Assembly: GCF_005960665.1 (NCBI RefSeq)
Contig: NZ_CP040676.1
Coordinates: 12,501-67,500 of the forward strand
Source of the DNA: Exiguobacterium mexicanum
GTDB taxonomy: Bacteria; Bacillota; Bacilli; Exiguobacteriales; Exiguobacteriaceae
Reading direction: 5' to 3'
DNA: 55,000 nucleotides
The position numbers were made by a program, and so were the translations under genes. Below the pieces are notes generated by a model. That model saw only the letters and a program-made list of their open reading frames with translations. It was not told where the DNA came from and ran no database searches. Below, one piece after another: positions 32,327 through 43,435 of this stretch (its first letter is position 1; each line of letters begins with the position of its first letter).

Positions 32327-32359
32327 AAAACTAATTGTCTAATAGAGGAGGAATCTAGA

Positions 32360-33547
<1,188 letters not shown>

Positions 33548-33570
33548 TCGATTGATTCACTGACCTTTCA

Positions 33571-33600
33571 AGCAGTCCGCATTTTGCGGGCTGCTTTTTT
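33571..33600 (+). terminator. Strong terminator after tuf
   Basis: Ten-base-pair stem AGCAGTCCGC (33571-33580) / GCGGGCTGCT (33586-33595), loop ATTTT, then TTTTTT. Confidence 0.95.
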
Positions 33601-33616
33601 GTTTTGTAGCAAGACG

Positions 33617-33637
33617 TGGTAAGATGGGACATATGTC
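33617..33637 (+). promoter_or_regulatory. Extended -10 and palindrome before the nucleotidyltransferase-like gene
   Basis: TGGTAAGAT (33617-33625) is an extended -10 without a clear -35. A perfect 10-bp palindrome, GACATATGTC (33628-33637), covers the expected start site and could be an operator. Confidence 0.45.
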
Positions 33638-33657
33638 GAACGAAAGGGGAGACGAAG

Positions 33658-34167
33658 ATGGAGAAGCAAGTCGAAACGTTATGTCGGCTGAACGGGATCG
33701 CGTGTCGGTTCGGTGGGTCGACGTTACTGAAGCATCATGGGCTAATTGAAACGGCGAACGACTTGGATGTGTTTGTCGAACCGGATCAATTCGAGCGAGT
33801 CGATCAAGTACTGAGCCGTGCTGGAAAGAAAGTCGAGTCGACGCCTCATCCAGATTACGTGACGACCTATTTTGGCGAATATGAGTTCGAGGGCGGAGAC
33901 ATTGATGTGATGGCCAGCTTTCGGATGAAGTGCACCGATGGGATCTATACACATCCATATATTGAACCGGTCGGTAGTTGGATGCATCTCGAAGAGTGGG
34001 TCGTACTGTATACGGTAATGAACCGTATCGATAAGCTTGAACGGTTAAGCCAATACTTCGAGACTCATCCAATGAATGAAACGATCGTCCAAACCTGCTT
34101 GAAACGAGCCCCAGCCTCGGTTATCGAATCCGTCACGGAACGCTTCAGAGTACGTATGAAACGCTAG
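33658..34167 (+). CDS. Predicted nucleotidyltransferase-fold protein of unknown target
   Basis: A 169-residue protein that is not a usual member of this cluster. The N-terminal third shows the polymerase-beta-type nucleotidyltransferase pattern: GGST (near residue 20) followed 12 residues later by DLDV, and a third acidic segment GGDIDVMAS near 79-87. This matches small nucleotidyltransferases related to antibiotic-modifying and abortive-infection enzymes. The remainder is helical, with no membrane segment. The ATG follows AAAGGGGAG; an upstream in-frame start at 33616 overlaps the -10 and is rejected. It is isolated by the tuf terminator and has its own promoter-like element. B. subtilis has an unrelated gene (ybaC) in this place. 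The function is unknown. Confidence 0.7.
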   Translation: MEKQVETLCRLNGIACRFGGSTLLKHHGLIETANDLDVFVEPDQFERVDQVLSRAGKKVESTPHPDYVTTYFGEYEFEGGDIDVMASFRMKCTDGIYTHPYIEPVGSWMHLEEWVVLYTVMNRIDKLERLSQYFETHPMNETIVQTCLKRAPASVIESVTERFRVRMKR

Positions 34168-34224
34168 GTAGAGTTGGCATGGCGGTTCTTGTAACAAATA
34201 GTTCAACAAAAGAAGGAAAATAGC

Positions 34225-34253
34225 TTGCAAATGGGTTCAAATCTTGTTACATT
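34225..34253 (+). promoter_or_regulatory. Upstream promoter of the S10 operon
   Basis: TTGCAA (34225-34230), a 17-bp spacer and TACATT (34248-34253) preceded by TGT, an extended -10. Confidence 0.55.
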
Positions 34254-34305
34254 AGTGAACGTTGAACAACTCATCAGACATCCGGCGCAATTTAAAAATC
34301 AAATC

Positions 34306-34334
34306 TTGCATTTCATATGTAGATTCGATATAAT
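34306..34334 (+). promoter_or_regulatory. Main promoter of the S10 operon
   Basis: TTGCAT (34306-34311), a 17-bp spacer and a perfect TATAAT (34329-34334). The predicted start is near 34341, exactly where the structured leader begins. Confidence 0.88.
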
Positions 34335-34340
34335 GATTAA

Positions 34341-34854
<514 letters not shown>

Positions 34855-34915
34855 TTCTTCATATAGTAGATACTAGCCAGAAGAGACAATAATTATTAAA
34901 CAGGAGGTGTATCTC

Positions 34916-35542
34916 ATGGCTAAAGGAATCTTAGGAACAAAACTTGGTATGACTCAAATCTTCAACGAAGCAGGCGAAGTCGTACCGGTAACAGTAGTTG
35001 CTGTCGAAGGAAACGTTGTGCTTCAACTTAAAACAGTTGAAACAGACGGTTACGAAGCAGTTCAACTCGGTTTCGGCGACATCAAAGAATCACGTCAAAA
35101 CAAACCGGCAAAAGGTCACGCTGCGAAAGCAAACGCGACACCTAAGCGCTTCATGAAAGAGATTCGTACTTCAGTAGAAGGATACGAAATCGGTCAAGAG
35201 ATCAAGGCGGACATTTTCGCTGCAGGTGAATTAGTAGACGTAACAGGTACATCGAAAGGTAAAGGATTCCAAGGTGCGATCAAGCGTCACGGACAATCAC
35301 GTGGACCAATGGCTCACGGTTCGCGCTACCACCGTCGTCCTGGTTCGATGGGTCCTGTAGCTCCTAACCGCGTATTTAAAGGGAAGCTTCTTCCTGGTCA
35401 AATGGGTGGCGAGCGTAAAACGATTCAAAACCTTGAAGTTGTCAAAGTTGACGCGGAACGCGGCCTTGTACTCGTTAAAGGCGCAATCCCAGGCGCTCGC
35501 AAGTCGAACGTCATCATCAAAACAGCGGTAAAAGGTAACTAA
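34916..35542 (+). CDS. rplC: Ribosomal protein L3
   Basis: A 208-residue early-assembly 50S protein whose extended loop reaches the peptidyl-transferase centre ([19 protein letters not shown]). It begins [23 protein letters not shown] 34916 lies behind CAGGAGGTG; an in-frame GTG at 34907 overlaps that site and is rejected. L3 also stimulates Mini-III, whose gene is at 14527, in B. subtilis. Confidence 0.98.
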   Translation: MAKGILGTKLGMTQIFNEAGEVVPVTVVAVEGNVVLQLKTVETDGYEAVQLGFGDIKESRQNKPAKGHAAKANATPKRFMKEIRTSVEGYEIGQEIKADIFAAGELVDVTGTSKGKGFQGAIKRHGQSRGPMAHGSRYHRRPGSMGPVAPNRVFKGKLLPGQMGGERKTIQNLEVVKVDAERGLVLVKGAIPGARKSNVIIKTAVKGN

Positions 35543-35570
35543 TTAACTGCACGGAAAGGAGGAATTACGA

Positions 35571-36194
35571 ATGCCTAAAGTAGCTTTGCTTAACCAAACA
35601 GGTTCACAAGTTGGCGAGATCGAATTGGCAGAAGCCATTTTTGGTATCGAGCCTAACGACTCAGTACTTTACGACGCGATCGTCATGCAACAAGCATCAC
35701 GCCGTCAAGGTACTCACGATACGAAAGGTCGCTCGGAAGTACGCGGTGGCGGCCGTAAACCATGGAAACAAAAGGGAACTGGTCGTGCGCGCCAAGGTTC
35801 TATCCGCTCACCACAATGGGTTGGTGGTGGTACAGTCTTCGGTCCAACACCACGTTCATACTCTTACAAGCTTCCTAAAAAAGTTCGTCGTTTAGCACTT
35901 CTCTCGGCACTTTCGTCGAAAGTGAAAAACAACGAAATGATCGTCCTCGAAGGCCTTGCTTTCGATGCACCAAAAACAAAAGACATGGCTGCTGTATTGA
36001 ACAGCTTGTCAGTAGAACGTAAGGCTCTTGTAGTCACAGCGGACTACAATGAGACTATCGCTCTCGCAGCTCGTAACATCCCAGGAGTGACTGTGATCGA
36101 GGCAGCAGGCGTTAACGTTCTTGACCTCGTTGCTAACGACAAAGTCATCTTCACTAAAGATGCGGTTGCGAAGGTAGAGGAGGTGCTTGCATAA
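35571..36194 (+). CDS. rplD: Ribosomal protein L4
   Basis: A 207-residue 50S protein lining the exit tunnel. The loop [20 protein letters not shown] is wild type at the positions known for macrolide resistance. In E. coli L4 is the repressor of the S10 operon; whether it acts on the leader at 34341-34545 is untested. The stop overlaps the rplW start by one base. Confidence 0.97.
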   Translation: MPKVALLNQTGSQVGEIELAEAIFGIEPNDSVLYDAIVMQQASRRQGTHDTKGRSEVRGGGRKPWKQKGTGRARQGSIRSPQWVGGGTVFGPTPRSYSYKLPKKVRRLALLSALSSKVKNNEMIVLEGLAFDAPKTKDMAAVLNSLSVERKALVVTADYNETIALAARNIPGVTVIEAAGVNVLDLVANDKVIFTKDAVAKVEEVLA

Positions 36195-36475
36195 TGGCTC
36201 AAGCATACGATATCATCAAACGTCCTATCATCACTGAGCGTTCTGTTAGCCTCATGGAAGCTAACAAATACGTTTTCGAGATCGACGTTAAAGCGACTAA
36301 ATCGCAAGTGAAGTACGCTATCGAAACAATCTTCAATGTGAAAGTTGCTTCGGTAAACACAATGAACATGAAACCGAAAGCGAAACGTGTCGGTCGTCAC
36401 TCTGGTTACACAGCTCGTCGTAAAAAAGCGATCGTAACCCTTGCTGAAGGCAACACAATCGACTTCCTCGGTTAA
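36194..36475 (+). CDS. rplW: Ribosomal protein L23
   Basis: A 93-residue protein at the exit of the peptide tunnel and a docking site for trigger factor and [23 protein letters not shown] and the segment [13 protein letters not shown] are typical. The ATG overlaps the rplD stop (TAATG), with GGAGGTG upstream inside rplD, so the two are translationally coupled. Confidence 0.97.
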   Translation: MAQAYDIIKRPIITERSVSLMEANKYVFEIDVKATKSQVKYAIETIFNVKVASVNTMNMKPKAKRVGRHSGYTARRKKAIVTLAEGNTIDFLG

Positions 36476-36509
36476 TTTACTACCTTAAAAGAAAAGGAGG
36501 GAATCCTCG

Positions 36510-37340
36510 ATGGCAATTAAAAAGTTTAAGCCGACCACTAACGGTCGCCGTAACATGACATCTCTCGACTTTGCAGAGATCACAACGAACCGTCCTGAAA
36601 AATCGTTAACTGAAAAGCTTTCGAAAAAAGGCGGTCGTAACAACCAAGGTCGTTTGACTGTTCGTCACCAAGGTGGCGGGCACAAACGCAAATACCGTAT
36701 CATCGATTTCAAACGTAACAAAGATGGCATCGTCGGACGCGTTGCTACGATCGAATACGATCCAAACCGTTCAGCGAACATCGCCCTCATCAACTATGCA
36801 GATGGTGAGAAACGTTACATCCTCGCTCCTAAGGGCATCAAAGTAGGCATGGAAATCATGTCTGGTCCTGAGGCGGATATCAAAGTGGGGAACGCTCTTC
36901 CACTCGTGAACATCCCTGTCGGTACTACTATCCACAACATCGAGCTTAAGCCTGGTAAGGGCGGTCAGCTTGTTCGTGCGGCTGGTGCATCGGCACAAAT
37001 CCAAGGACGTGACGGCAAGTACGTCATCGTTCGTCTTCAATCAGGTGAATCACGCTTGTTCCTCGGCACTTGCCGCGCGACAGTCGGTTCAGTTGGTAAC
37101 GAAGAACACGAACTCGTAAACATCGGTAAAGCAGGACGTTCACGTTGGTTAGGCAAACGCCCAACAGTACGTGGTTCTGTAATGAACCCGGTTGATCACC
37201 CACACGGTGGTGGTGAAGGTCGTGCGCCTATCGGTCGTTCGGGCCCACTTACTCCTTGGGGTAAACCAGCTCTTGGTCTTAAAACTCGTAAGAAAAACAA
37301 ATCGAGCGACATGTACATTCTTCGTCGTCGCAAGAAATAA
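36510..37340 (+). CDS. rplB: Ribosomal protein L2
   Basis: A 276-residue core 50S protein needed for subunit joining and peptide transfer. The segment [18 protein letters not shown] carries the conserved histidine near the peptidyl-transferase centre. The N-terminal part contains [20 protein letters not shown]. The ribosome-binding site is AAAGGAGGG. The length equals that of Bacillus L2. Confidence 0.98.
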   Translation: MAIKKFKPTTNGRRNMTSLDFAEITTNRPEKSLTEKLSKKGGRNNQGRLTVRHQGGGHKRKYRIIDFKRNKDGIVGRVATIEYDPNRSANIALINYADGEKRYILAPKGIKVGMEIMSGPEADIKVGNALPLVNIPVGTTIHNIELKPGKGGQLVRAAGASAQIQGRDGKYVIVRLQSGESRLFLGTCRATVGSVGNEEHELVNIGKAGRSRWLGKRPTVRGSVMNPVDHPHGGGEGRAPIGRSGPLTPWGKPALGLKTRKKNKSSDMYILRRRKK

Positions 37341-37406
37341 TTACTACATGATTCTCGGGCGGTTCGAAAGAGCCGTTCCCGAATCATTCCAAAGGGAGGT
37401 TCTATC

Positions 37407-37682
37407 ATGGGTCGCAGCTTGAAAAAAGGTCCATTCGCAGATCACCATTTGCTCGCTAAAGTTGACAAACTCAACGAATCTGGTGAGAAGCAAGTCATCA
37501 AAACTTGGTCACGTCGCTCGACAATCTTCCCAGAATTCATGGGTCACACGTTCGGTGTACACGATGGTCGTAAACACGTACCAGTATTCGTGACAGAAGA
37601 CATGGTCGGTCACAAACTTGGTGAATTCGCTCCAACACGCACGTACAAAGGTCACGGATCAGACAAGAAAACGAAACGGTAA
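37407..37682 (+). CDS. rpsS: Ribosomal protein S19
   Basis: A 91-residue protein of the 30S head, beginning [19 protein letters not shown] and containing the typical segment [20 protein letters not shown]. It contacts S13 and the A-site finger. The ribosome-binding site is AAGGGAGG. The 66-nt gap from rplB contains TCGGGCGG and other GC-rich pairs but no clear terminator. Confidence 0.97.
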   Translation: MGRSLKKGPFADHHLLAKVDKLNESGEKQVIKTWSRRSTIFPEFMGHTFGVHDGRKHVPVFVTEDMVGHKLGEFAPTRTYKGHGSDKKTKR

Positions 37683-37702
37683 TTTGAGGGGAGGTCAAAT
37701 CC

Positions 37703-38035
37703 ATGCAAGCTAAAGCATCAGCTAATATGGTCCGTCTTGCTCCTCGCAAAGCACGTCTCGTTGTAGACTTAATTCGCGGGAAACAAGTCGGCGAAGCGCT
37801 CTCTGTCCTTGCTCACACGAACAAGGCAGCGTCGCCAATCGTTGAAAAAGTATTGAAGTCAGCGATTGCAAACGCAGAGCACAACTACGATATGAATATT
37901 GAGAACCTTGTGGTGTCGGAAATCTACGTCAACGAAGGTCCAACACTCAAACGCTTCCGCCCACGTGCGATGGGTCGCGCAAGCCGTATTAACAAACGCA
38001 CAAGCCACATCCACATCGTGGTAACTGAGAAATAA
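37703..38035 (+). CDS. rplV: Ribosomal protein L22
   Basis: A 110-residue tunnel protein. The extended hairpin that lines the exit tunnel, with [20 protein letters not shown], is intact with no macrolide-resistance deletion. The N-terminal [20 protein letters not shown] is typical. The ribosome-binding site is GGGGAGG. Confidence 0.97.
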   Translation: MQAKASANMVRLAPRKARLVVDLIRGKQVGEALSVLAHTNKAASPIVEKVLKSAIANAEHNYDMNIENLVVSEIYVNEGPTLKRFRPRAMGRASRINKRTSHIHIVVTEK

Positions 38036-38048
38036 GGAGGGATATGTA

Positions 38049-38708
38049 GTGGGTCAAAAGGTAAATCCGCACGGTCTTCGCGTTGGTATTATCAAAGACT
38101 GGGATTCGCGTTGGTACGCTGAGAAAGACTACGCAGATCTCCTTCATGAAGACTTCGTTATTCGTGAATACATCGAAAACAAAATGAAGGATGCTAGTAT
38201 TTCTAAAGTAGAAATCGAACGCGCTGCAAATCGCGTGAACATTTCGCTTCACACTGCGAAACCAGGTATGGTTATCGGTAAGGGTGGTTCGGAAATCGAG
38301 TCACTCCGCAAAAACATCATCAAGCTTGCTGAAGGCAAACGTGTTCACATCAACGTTGTTGAAGTGAAAAACGCGGACGCTGTCGCTAAACTTGTTGCTG
38401 AAAACATCGCTCGTCAATTGGAAGGCCGTGTGTCATTCCGTCGTGCAATGAAGCAATCAATCCAACGTTCGATGCGCACTGGCATCAAAGGGATCAAAAC
38501 AGAAGTTTCTGGTCGTCTTGGTGGCGCTGATATCGCTCGTTCAGAGAAGTACTCAGAAGGAACAGTTCCACTTCACACACTCCGTGCCGATATCGATTAC
38601 GGAACAGCTGAAGCTGACACAACTTATGGTAAAATCGGAGTTAAAGTCTGGTTGTACCATGGTGAAGTTCTTCCAACAAAAAACAACACAGCTAAAAACG
38701 CTGAATAA
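38049..38708 (+). CDS. rpsC: Ribosomal protein S3
   Basis: A 219-residue protein with an N-terminal KH domain (about 40-110) that carries the GKGG loop ([10 protein letters not shown]) and a C-terminal domain (SRAMKQ-type segment [20 protein letters not shown]). It lines the mRNA entry site and has helicase-like function. The start is GTG at 38049 ([13 protein letters not shown]) after AAGGAGGG; an ATG five bases upstream runs straight into a stop. Confidence 0.97.
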   Translation: MGQKVNPHGLRVGIIKDWDSRWYAEKDYADLLHEDFVIREYIENKMKDASISKVEIERAANRVNISLHTAKPGMVIGKGGSEIESLRKNIIKLAEGKRVHINVVEVKNADAVAKLVAENIARQLEGRVSFRRAMKQSIQRSMRTGIKGIKTEVSGRLGGADIARSEKYSEGTVPLHTLRADIDYGTAEADTTYGKIGVKVWLYHGEVLPTKNNTAKNAE

Positions 38709-38740
38709 TAAACACTCTTTCAGGAAGGAGGCAACACACT

Positions 38741-39178
38741 ATGTTGTTACCTAAACGCGTGAAATATCGTCGTGTACACCGTGGTAAAATGCGCGGAAAT
38801 GCAAAACGCGGCACAACAGTACATTTCGGTGAATTCGGTCTCCAATCGCTCGAAGCGAGCTGGATCACAAACCGTCAAATCGAATCAGCACGTATCGCAA
38901 TGACACGTTATATGAAACGTGGTGGTAAAGTGTGGATCAAGATCTTCCCACACAAGCCATACACGAAAAAGCCTCTCGAAGTCCGAATGGGTTCGGGTAA
39001 AGGTGCTCCAGAAGGCTGGGTGGCTGTAGTTAAGCCTGGCAAAGTAATGTTCGAAATCGCGGGTGTATCTGAGGAAGTTGCACGTGAGGCACTTCGTCTT
39101 GCAGCGCACAAACTTCCAGTGAAATGTAAGTTCGTGAAACGTGAAGAAAATGGTGGTGATACGAATGAAAGCAACTGA
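38741..39178 (+). CDS. rplP: Ribosomal protein L16
   Basis: A 145-residue protein near the A site of the 50S subunit. [19 protein letters not shown] and the segment [18 protein letters not shown] are typical. The ribosome-binding site is GGAAGGAGG. The 3' end overlaps rpmC by 14 nt. Confidence 0.97.
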   Translation: MLLPKRVKYRRVHRGKMRGNAKRGTTVHFGEFGLQSLEASWITNRQIESARIAMTRYMKRGGKVWIKIFPHKPYTKKPLEVRMGSGKGAPEGWVAVVKPGKVMFEIAGVSEEVAREALRLAAHKLPVKCKFVKREENGGDTNESN

Positions 39179-39368
39179 TCTCCGTCAATCAACAACTGAA
39201 GAGCTCAACGGTAAAGTAGGCGAATGGAAAGAAGAACTCTTTAACCTTCGTTTCCAATTAGCTACAGGTCAGCTTGAGAATCCTGCTCGTATCCGTGAAG
39301 TACGCAAGTCGATTGCGCGTGCTAAAACGATTCTTCGTGAACGCGAACTCGGCATCAACAACGGCTAA
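39165..39368 (+). CDS. rpmC: Ribosomal protein L29
   Basis: A 67-residue two-helix protein at the tunnel exit, next to L23. [20 protein letters not shown] and the segment [19 protein letters not shown] are typical. ATG 39165 lies inside the end of rplP, behind GGTGGTG, which suggests coupling. An upstream ATG at 39141 gives an eight-residue extension without family support. Confidence 0.96.
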   Translation: MKATDLRQSTTEELNGKVGEWKEELFNLRFQLATGQLENPARIREVRKSIARAKTILRERELGINNG

Positions 39369-39401
39369 TCTAATCGGATTCTTTAAGAGGAGGTAACACT
39401 C

Positions 39402-39662
39402 ATGGAACGCAATAAGCGTAAAGTACTCACTGGACGCGTCGTGTCTGACAAAATGGACAAAACGATCGTCGTTGCAGTTGAAACAAAAGTACGTCATAAG
39501 CTTTATGGCAAACGTGTAAACTACACGAAGAAATTTAAAGCGCACGATGAGAACAATGTCGCTAAAATCGGCGATGTCGTCCGCATCGCGGAAACACGTC
39601 CGCTTTCTAAAGACAAACGTTTCCGTCTCGTAACAGTAGTAGAAGAATCAGTAATCATCTAA
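39402..39662 (+). CDS. rpsQ: Ribosomal protein S17
   Basis: An 86-residue OB-fold protein, an early 16S binder. The typical segments are [19 protein letters not shown] and [20 protein letters not shown]. The ribosome-binding site is AGAGGAGG. Together with rplP and rpmC it forms the L16-L29-S17 block common to all bacteria. Confidence 0.97.
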   Translation: MERNKRKVLTGRVVSDKMDKTIVVAVETKVRHKLYGKRVNYTKKFKAHDENNVAKIGDVVRIAETRPLSKDKRFRLVTVVEESVII

Positions 39663-39705
39663 TAACAGTTCGGATCTATAAACATCCGGAGGGAGGTACA
39701 CTCGC

Positions 39706-40074
39706 ATGATTCAACAAGAATCTCGCTTGAAAGTAGCAGACAACTCTGGCGCGCGTGAACTGTTGACAATTAAAGTCCTCGGTGGTTCAGGTCGTAAGAC
39801 TGCCAACATCGGTGACATCATCGTCGCGACGGTAAAACAAGCAACACCAGGTGGCGTTGTTAAAAAAGGTGACGTTGTCAGAGCAGTTGTCGTTCGTACA
39901 AAACGCGGCGCTCGTCGTAAAGATGGTTCGTACATCCGTTTCGATGAGAACGCAGCAGTCATCATCAAAGATGACAAGAGCCCACGCGGCACTCGGATCT
40001 TCGGGCCAGTTGCACGTGAACTTCGTGAAAAAGAATTCATGAAGATCGTTTCGTTGGCACCGGAAGTACTTTAA
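39706..40074 (+). CDS. rplN: Ribosomal protein L14
   Basis: A 122-residue protein at the subunit interface, contacting L19 and the 16S helix 14; it is also the docking site of Rsf[21 protein letters not shown] and [17 protein letters not shown] are typical. The ribosome-binding site is GGAGGGAGG. It begins the spc part of the cluster. Confidence 0.97.
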   Translation: MIQQESRLKVADNSGARELLTIKVLGGSGRKTANIGDIIVATVKQATPGGVVKKGDVVRAVVVRTKRGARRKDGSYIRFDENAAVIIKDDKSPRGTRIFGPVARELREKEFMKIVSLAPEVL

Positions 40075-40111
40075 TTTCCAATTTCAATCCTATAAGGAGG
40101 TGCGCAAAACG

Positions 40112-40420
40112 ATGCATGTTAAAAAAGGCGATACAGTCCAGGTAATGTCTGGTAAAGATAAAGGCAAGCAAGGGGTTATCCTCAAAGCTATGCCAAGCAA
40201 GAACCGCGTAGTCGTAGAAGGTATCAACGTGATTAAAAAACACTCGAAACCATCACAAGCGAATCCACAAGGCGGTATCCTTGAAATCGAAGCACCAATT
40301 CACGTCTCGAACGTCATGCCACTCGACCCTAAAACGGGCAAACCGACTCGCGTTGGTTTCAAAGTAGTCGATGGTAAAAAAGTTCGTGTCGCGAAATCGG
40401 GCGAAGTACTCGATAAATAA
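40112..40420 (+). CDS. rplX: Ribosomal protein L24
   Basis: A 102-residue KOW-domain protein that starts 50S assembly. The KOW segment is [18 protein letters not shown] near residues 11-28. ATG 40112 (MHVKKGDTV) follows AAGGAGG with 11-nt spacing; a GTG at 40100 overlaps that site and is rejected. Confidence 0.96.
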   Translation: MHVKKGDTVQVMSGKDKGKQGVILKAMPSKNRVVVEGINVIKKHSKPSQANPQGGILEIEAPIHVSNVMPLDPKTGKPTRVGFKVVDGKKVRVAKSGEVLDK

Positions 40421-40452
40421 GAAGAACGTGACGAAAGGAGGTCCATTCGACT

Positions 40453-40992
40453 ATGAACCGTTTGCAAGAGAAGTATAAAAGCGACATCGTGAAAGCGATG
40501 ATGGATAAATTCAACTATGACTCAGTCATGCAAGTCCCGCAGGTCGACAAGATCGTCATCAACATGGGTGTAGGTGACGCTGTTTCGAACTCGAAGGCTC
40601 TTGACATGGCAGTGGAAGAATTATCAATTCTTTCTGGTCAAAAACCACTCGTAACGAAGGCTAAGAAATCAATCGCTGGTTTCAAACTTCGTGAAGGCAT
40701 GCCAATCGGTGCGAAGGTTACTCTTCGTGGCGAGCGTATGTACGATTTCCTCGACAAATTGGTAACTGTTTCACTTCCACGTGTACGTGACTTCCGCGGT
40801 GTATCGAAGAAAGCATTCGACGGACGCGGTAACTACACGCTTGGTGTGAAAGAGCAACTTATTTTCCCTGAGATCGATTACGATAAAGTAACGAAAGTAC
40901 GCGGTATGGACATCGTTGTTGTTACAACAGCGAACACAGACGAAGAAGCTCGTGAATTGCTCACACTTCTCGGAATGCCATTCCAAAAATAA
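40453..40992 (+). CDS. rplE: Ribosomal protein L5
   Basis: A 179-residue protein that binds 5S rRNA and contacts P-site t[23 protein letters not shown] and the segment [20 protein letters not shown] are typical, as is [17 protein letters not shown]. The ribosome-binding site is AAAGGAGG. It helps incorporate 5S rRNA together with L18, encoded at 42320. Confidence 0.97.
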   Translation: MNRLQEKYKSDIVKAMMDKFNYDSVMQVPQVDKIVINMGVGDAVSNSKALDMAVEELSILSGQKPLVTKAKKSIAGFKLREGMPIGAKVTLRGERMYDFLDKLVTVSLPRVRDFRGVSKKAFDGRGNYTLGVKEQLIFPEIDYDKVTKVRGMDIVVVTTANTDEEARELLTLLGMPFQK

Positions 40993-41012
40993 TCTAAAGG
41001 GAGGTCGACAAC

Positions 41013-41282
41013 ATGGCTAAAAAGTCAATGGTGAATCGCGAACACAAACGCGAGAAACTCGTTGCCCAGTACGCTGAGAAACGTGCACAATTGAAAGCTG
41101 AAGGCGACTACATCGGACTCAGCAAATTGCCACGTAACTCTTCACCTGTACGTCTTCATAACCGTTGCCGTATCACAGGTCGTCCACATGGTTACATGGG
41201 TAAATTCGGGATCAGCCGTATCAAGTTCCGTGATCTTGCATACAAAGGTCAAATCCCTGGTGTTAAAAAAGCAAGCTGGTAA
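41013..41282 (+). CDS. rpsN: Ribosomal protein S14, long zinc-free (C-) form
   Basis: An 89-residue S14. It lacks the two CxxC pairs of the 61-residue zinc-binding S14 that B. subtilis encodes at this place; a single cysteine remains in [20 protein letters not shown]. The C-terminal [18 protein letters not shown] is typical of the long form, like B. subtilis YhzA. The ribosome-binding site is AAAGGGAGG. In B. subtilis the C- paralogue is made when zinc is scarce. Here it is the operon-encoded copy, so it is probably the main S14. No zinc-repressor site was seen. Confidence 0.96.
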   Translation: MAKKSMVNREHKREKLVAQYAEKRAQLKAEGDYIGLSKLPRNSSPVRLHNRCRITGRPHGYMGKFGISRIKFRDLAYKGQIPGVKKASW

Positions 41283-41313
41283 TCCACTAACAGTGTGAAA
41301 GGAGGTACATCGC

Positions 41314-41712
41314 ATGGTAATGACAGACCCAATTGCAGATATGCTTACACGTATCCGTAACGCTAACATGGTTCGCCATGAAAAATTAGAGCTTCCAGCT
41401 TCTAATATCAAACGTGAGGTTGCAGAGATCCTCAAGCGTGAAGGTTTCATTCGCGATGTTGAATATATCGAGGACGCTAAGCAAGGTACACTTCGTCTGT
41501 TCCTTAAATACGGAGCAAGCAACGAACGTGTTATCACTGGTCTCAAACGCATTTCGAAACCAGGTCTTCGTGTATACGCAAAAGCTGATGAAGTACCAAA
41601 AGTACTCGGAGGACTCGGTATCGCAGTTCTTTCGACATCAAAAGGTCTTATGACTGATAAAGAAGCTCGCCAACAACAAGTCGGCGGCGAAGTGCTCGCC
41701 TACATCTGGTAA
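41314..41712 (+). CDS. rpsH: Ribosomal protein S8
   Basis: A 132-residue 16S-binding protein. The sequence [20 protein letters not shown] and the C-terminal segment [20 protein letters not shown] are typical. The start is ATG 41314 (MVMTDP) after AAAGGAGG; a second ATG at 41320 is also possible. In E. coli S8 represses the spc operon; an equivalent site was not identified. Confidence 0.97.
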   Translation: MVMTDPIADMLTRIRNANMVRHEKLELPASNIKREVAEILKREGFIRDVEYIEDAKQGTLRLFLKYGASNERVITGLKRISKPGLRVYAKADEVPKVLGGLGIAVLSTSKGLMTDKEARQQQVGGEVLAYIW

Positions 41713-41745
41713 GTCACTTTTCTAACAAGAACGGAGGTGTAATCA

Positions 41746-42285
41746 ATGTCACGTATTGGTAAAAAACCAGTTACGATTCCAGCTGGCGTTACTGTCACGG
41801 TTGCAGAAGACAACACGGTCACAGTAAAAGGTGCTAAAGGTGAACTTTCGCTTTCAGCTAACCCAGCCTTGGAAATCAAAGTTGAAGAGAACGAATTGAA
41901 CGTCGTTCGTCCGGATGACTCGAAAGAGAACCGTACGATCCACGGGACGACACGTGCCCTTATCGCCAACATGGTGGAAGGTGTGTCTAACGGATTCCAG
42001 AAAACACTTGAGATCTCAGGGGTTGGTTACCGTGCAGCTAAGCAAGGTAACAAACTCGTCCTCAGCCTCGGTTACTCGCACCCAATCGAGTACGTTGCTG
42101 AAGAAGGTATCGAGATCGAAGTTCCTTCAAACACGCAAATCGTCGTTAAAGGGATTAACAAAGAGCGCGTCGGTCACGTTGCAGCTCAAATCCGCTCGTA
42201 CCGTGCTCCAGAACCTTACAAAGGTAAAGGTGTTCGTTACTCTGATGAACGTATTCGCCGTAAAGAAGGTAAGACTGGTAAGTAA
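41746..42285 (+). CDS. rplF: Ribosomal protein L6
   Basis: A 179-residue protein of two similar domains, near the sarcin-ricin loop. [19 protein letters not shown] and the C-terminal segment [20 protein letters not shown] are typical. The ribosome-binding site is ACGGAGGTG. Confidence 0.97.
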   Translation: MSRIGKKPVTIPAGVTVTVAEDNTVTVKGAKGELSLSANPALEIKVEENELNVVRPDDSKENRTIHGTTRALIANMVEGVSNGFQKTLEISGVGYRAAKQGNKLVLSLGYSHPIEYVAEEGIEIEVPSNTQIVVKGINKERVGHVAAQIRSYRAPEPYKGKGVRYSDERIRRKEGKTGK

Positions 42286-42319
42286 TTCGTCACGAAATGA
42301 ACGGAAAGGAGTGGCATAA

Positions 42320-42682
42320 ATGATCACAAAAGCAGACAAAAATGCAGTTCGTAAGAAACGTCATGCTCGTGTACGTCGTACGATCGCGGGGACAGCAGCT
42401 CGTCCACGTTTGAACGTATTCCGCTCGAGCAAGCACATCTACGTTCAACTCATCGATGATGCAGCACAAACAACGCTTGTGTCAGCATCTTCGAAAGATA
42501 AAGCTCTCGATCTTACAAACGGCGGCAACGTTGAAGCAGCGAAAGCTGTTGGTAAACTTGCAGCTGAACGTGCACTCGAGAAAGGTATCGACACTGTTGT
42601 GTTCGACCGTGGTGGATACCTCTATCATGGCCGCGTCAAAGCTGTTGCTGAAGCAGCTCGTGAAGCAGGTCTTAAATTCTAA
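42320..42682 (+). CDS. rplR: Ribosomal protein L18
   Basis: A 120-residue 5S rRNA-binding protein. The typical segments are [20 protein letters not shown] and the C-terminal [20 protein letters not shown]. The ribosome-binding site is GAAAGGAG. It pairs with L5 for 5S rRNA delivery. Confidence 0.97.
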   Translation: MITKADKNAVRKKRHARVRRTIAGTAARPRLNVFRSSKHIYVQLIDDAAQTTLVSASSKDKALDLTNGGNVEAAKAVGKLAAERALEKGIDTVVFDRGGYLYHGRVKAVAEAAREAGLKF

Positions 42683-42702
42683 CAAAAAGGAGGGGACACT
42701 CG

Positions 42703-43203
42703 ATGCGCCAGTTAGACGTTAACATGGAACAACTTGAAGAACGCGTTGTTACCGTAAACCGCGTCGCGAAAGTCGTGAAAGGTGGCCGTCGCTTCCGTTT
42801 CGCCGCTCTCGTCGTCGTAGGTGACAAAAATGGTCACGTCGGTTTCGGTACAGGTAAGGCACAAGAGGTGCCAGAAGCGATCCGCAAGGCTATTGAAGCC
42901 GCTAAGAAAAACATGGTTCAAGTACCGATGGTCGGTACAACAATTCCACACGAAATCACAGGAGTATTCGGAGCAGGTCGTGTATTCATGAAACCAGCTT
43001 CTGAAGGTACTGGGGTTATCGCTGGTGGTCCAGTTCGTGCAGTGCTCGAACTCGCAGGTGTAGGTGACATCCTTTCGAAATCGCTTGGATCTAACACACC
43101 AATCAACATCGTCCGTGCGACGGTTAAAGGCTTGACAGAGCTTAAAAAAGCAGAGGAAGTTGCTAAACTACGCGGTAAAAGCGTAGAAGAACTTCTTAAA
43201 TAA
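42703..43203 (+). CDS. rpsE: Ribosomal protein S5
   Basis: A 166-residue protein with a dsRNA-binding-like N-terminal domain and an S5 C-terminal domain. [20 protein letters not shown] and the segment [20 protein letters not shown] are typical; the spectinomycin-site loop VVKGGRR is wild type. The ribosome-binding site is AAAAGGAGG. S5 helps mRNA unwinding and accuracy. Confidence 0.97.
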   Translation: MRQLDVNMEQLEERVVTVNRVAKVVKGGRRFRFAALVVVGDKNGHVGFGTGKAQEVPEAIRKAIEAAKKNMVQVPMVGTTIPHEITGVFGAGRVFMKPASEGTGVIAGGPVRAVLELAGVGDILSKSLGSNTPINIVRATVKGLTELKKAEEVAKLRGKSVEELLK

Positions 43204-43218
43204 GGGAGGGAATTAGAC

Positions 43219-43404
43219 ATGGCGAAACTCGCAATCACCCTCACACGCAGCACTATTGGTCGTCCGGAAGATCAGCGTGTAACAGTACGTACACTTGGTC
43301 TTCGTAAAATGCATCAGACTGTCGTTGTCCCTGACAACGTAGCGATGCGCGGTATGATCAAAAAAGTGTCGCACCTTGTGACTGTAAACGAAATCAACGA
43401 ATAA
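43219..43404 (+). CDS. rpmD: Ribosomal protein L30
   Basis: A 61-residue 50S protein. [20 protein letters not shown] and the segment [19 protein letters not shown] are typical. The ribosome-binding site is AAGGGAGGG. It lies in the usual place between rpsE and rplO. Confidence 0.97.
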   Translation: MAKLAITLTRSTIGRPEDQRVTVRTLGLRKMHQTVVVPDNVAMRGMIKKVSHLVTVNEINE

Positions 43405-43435
43405 TAAAGATCTTACTAAATAAGGAGGTGCCACT

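Noticed and set aside
33557-34072. 171-codon frame on the - strand opposite the nucleotidyltransferase-like gene
   Set aside because: It overlaps the tuf terminator, lacks a ribosome-binding site, and its composition (Ser/Arg rich) is typical of a shadow frame.
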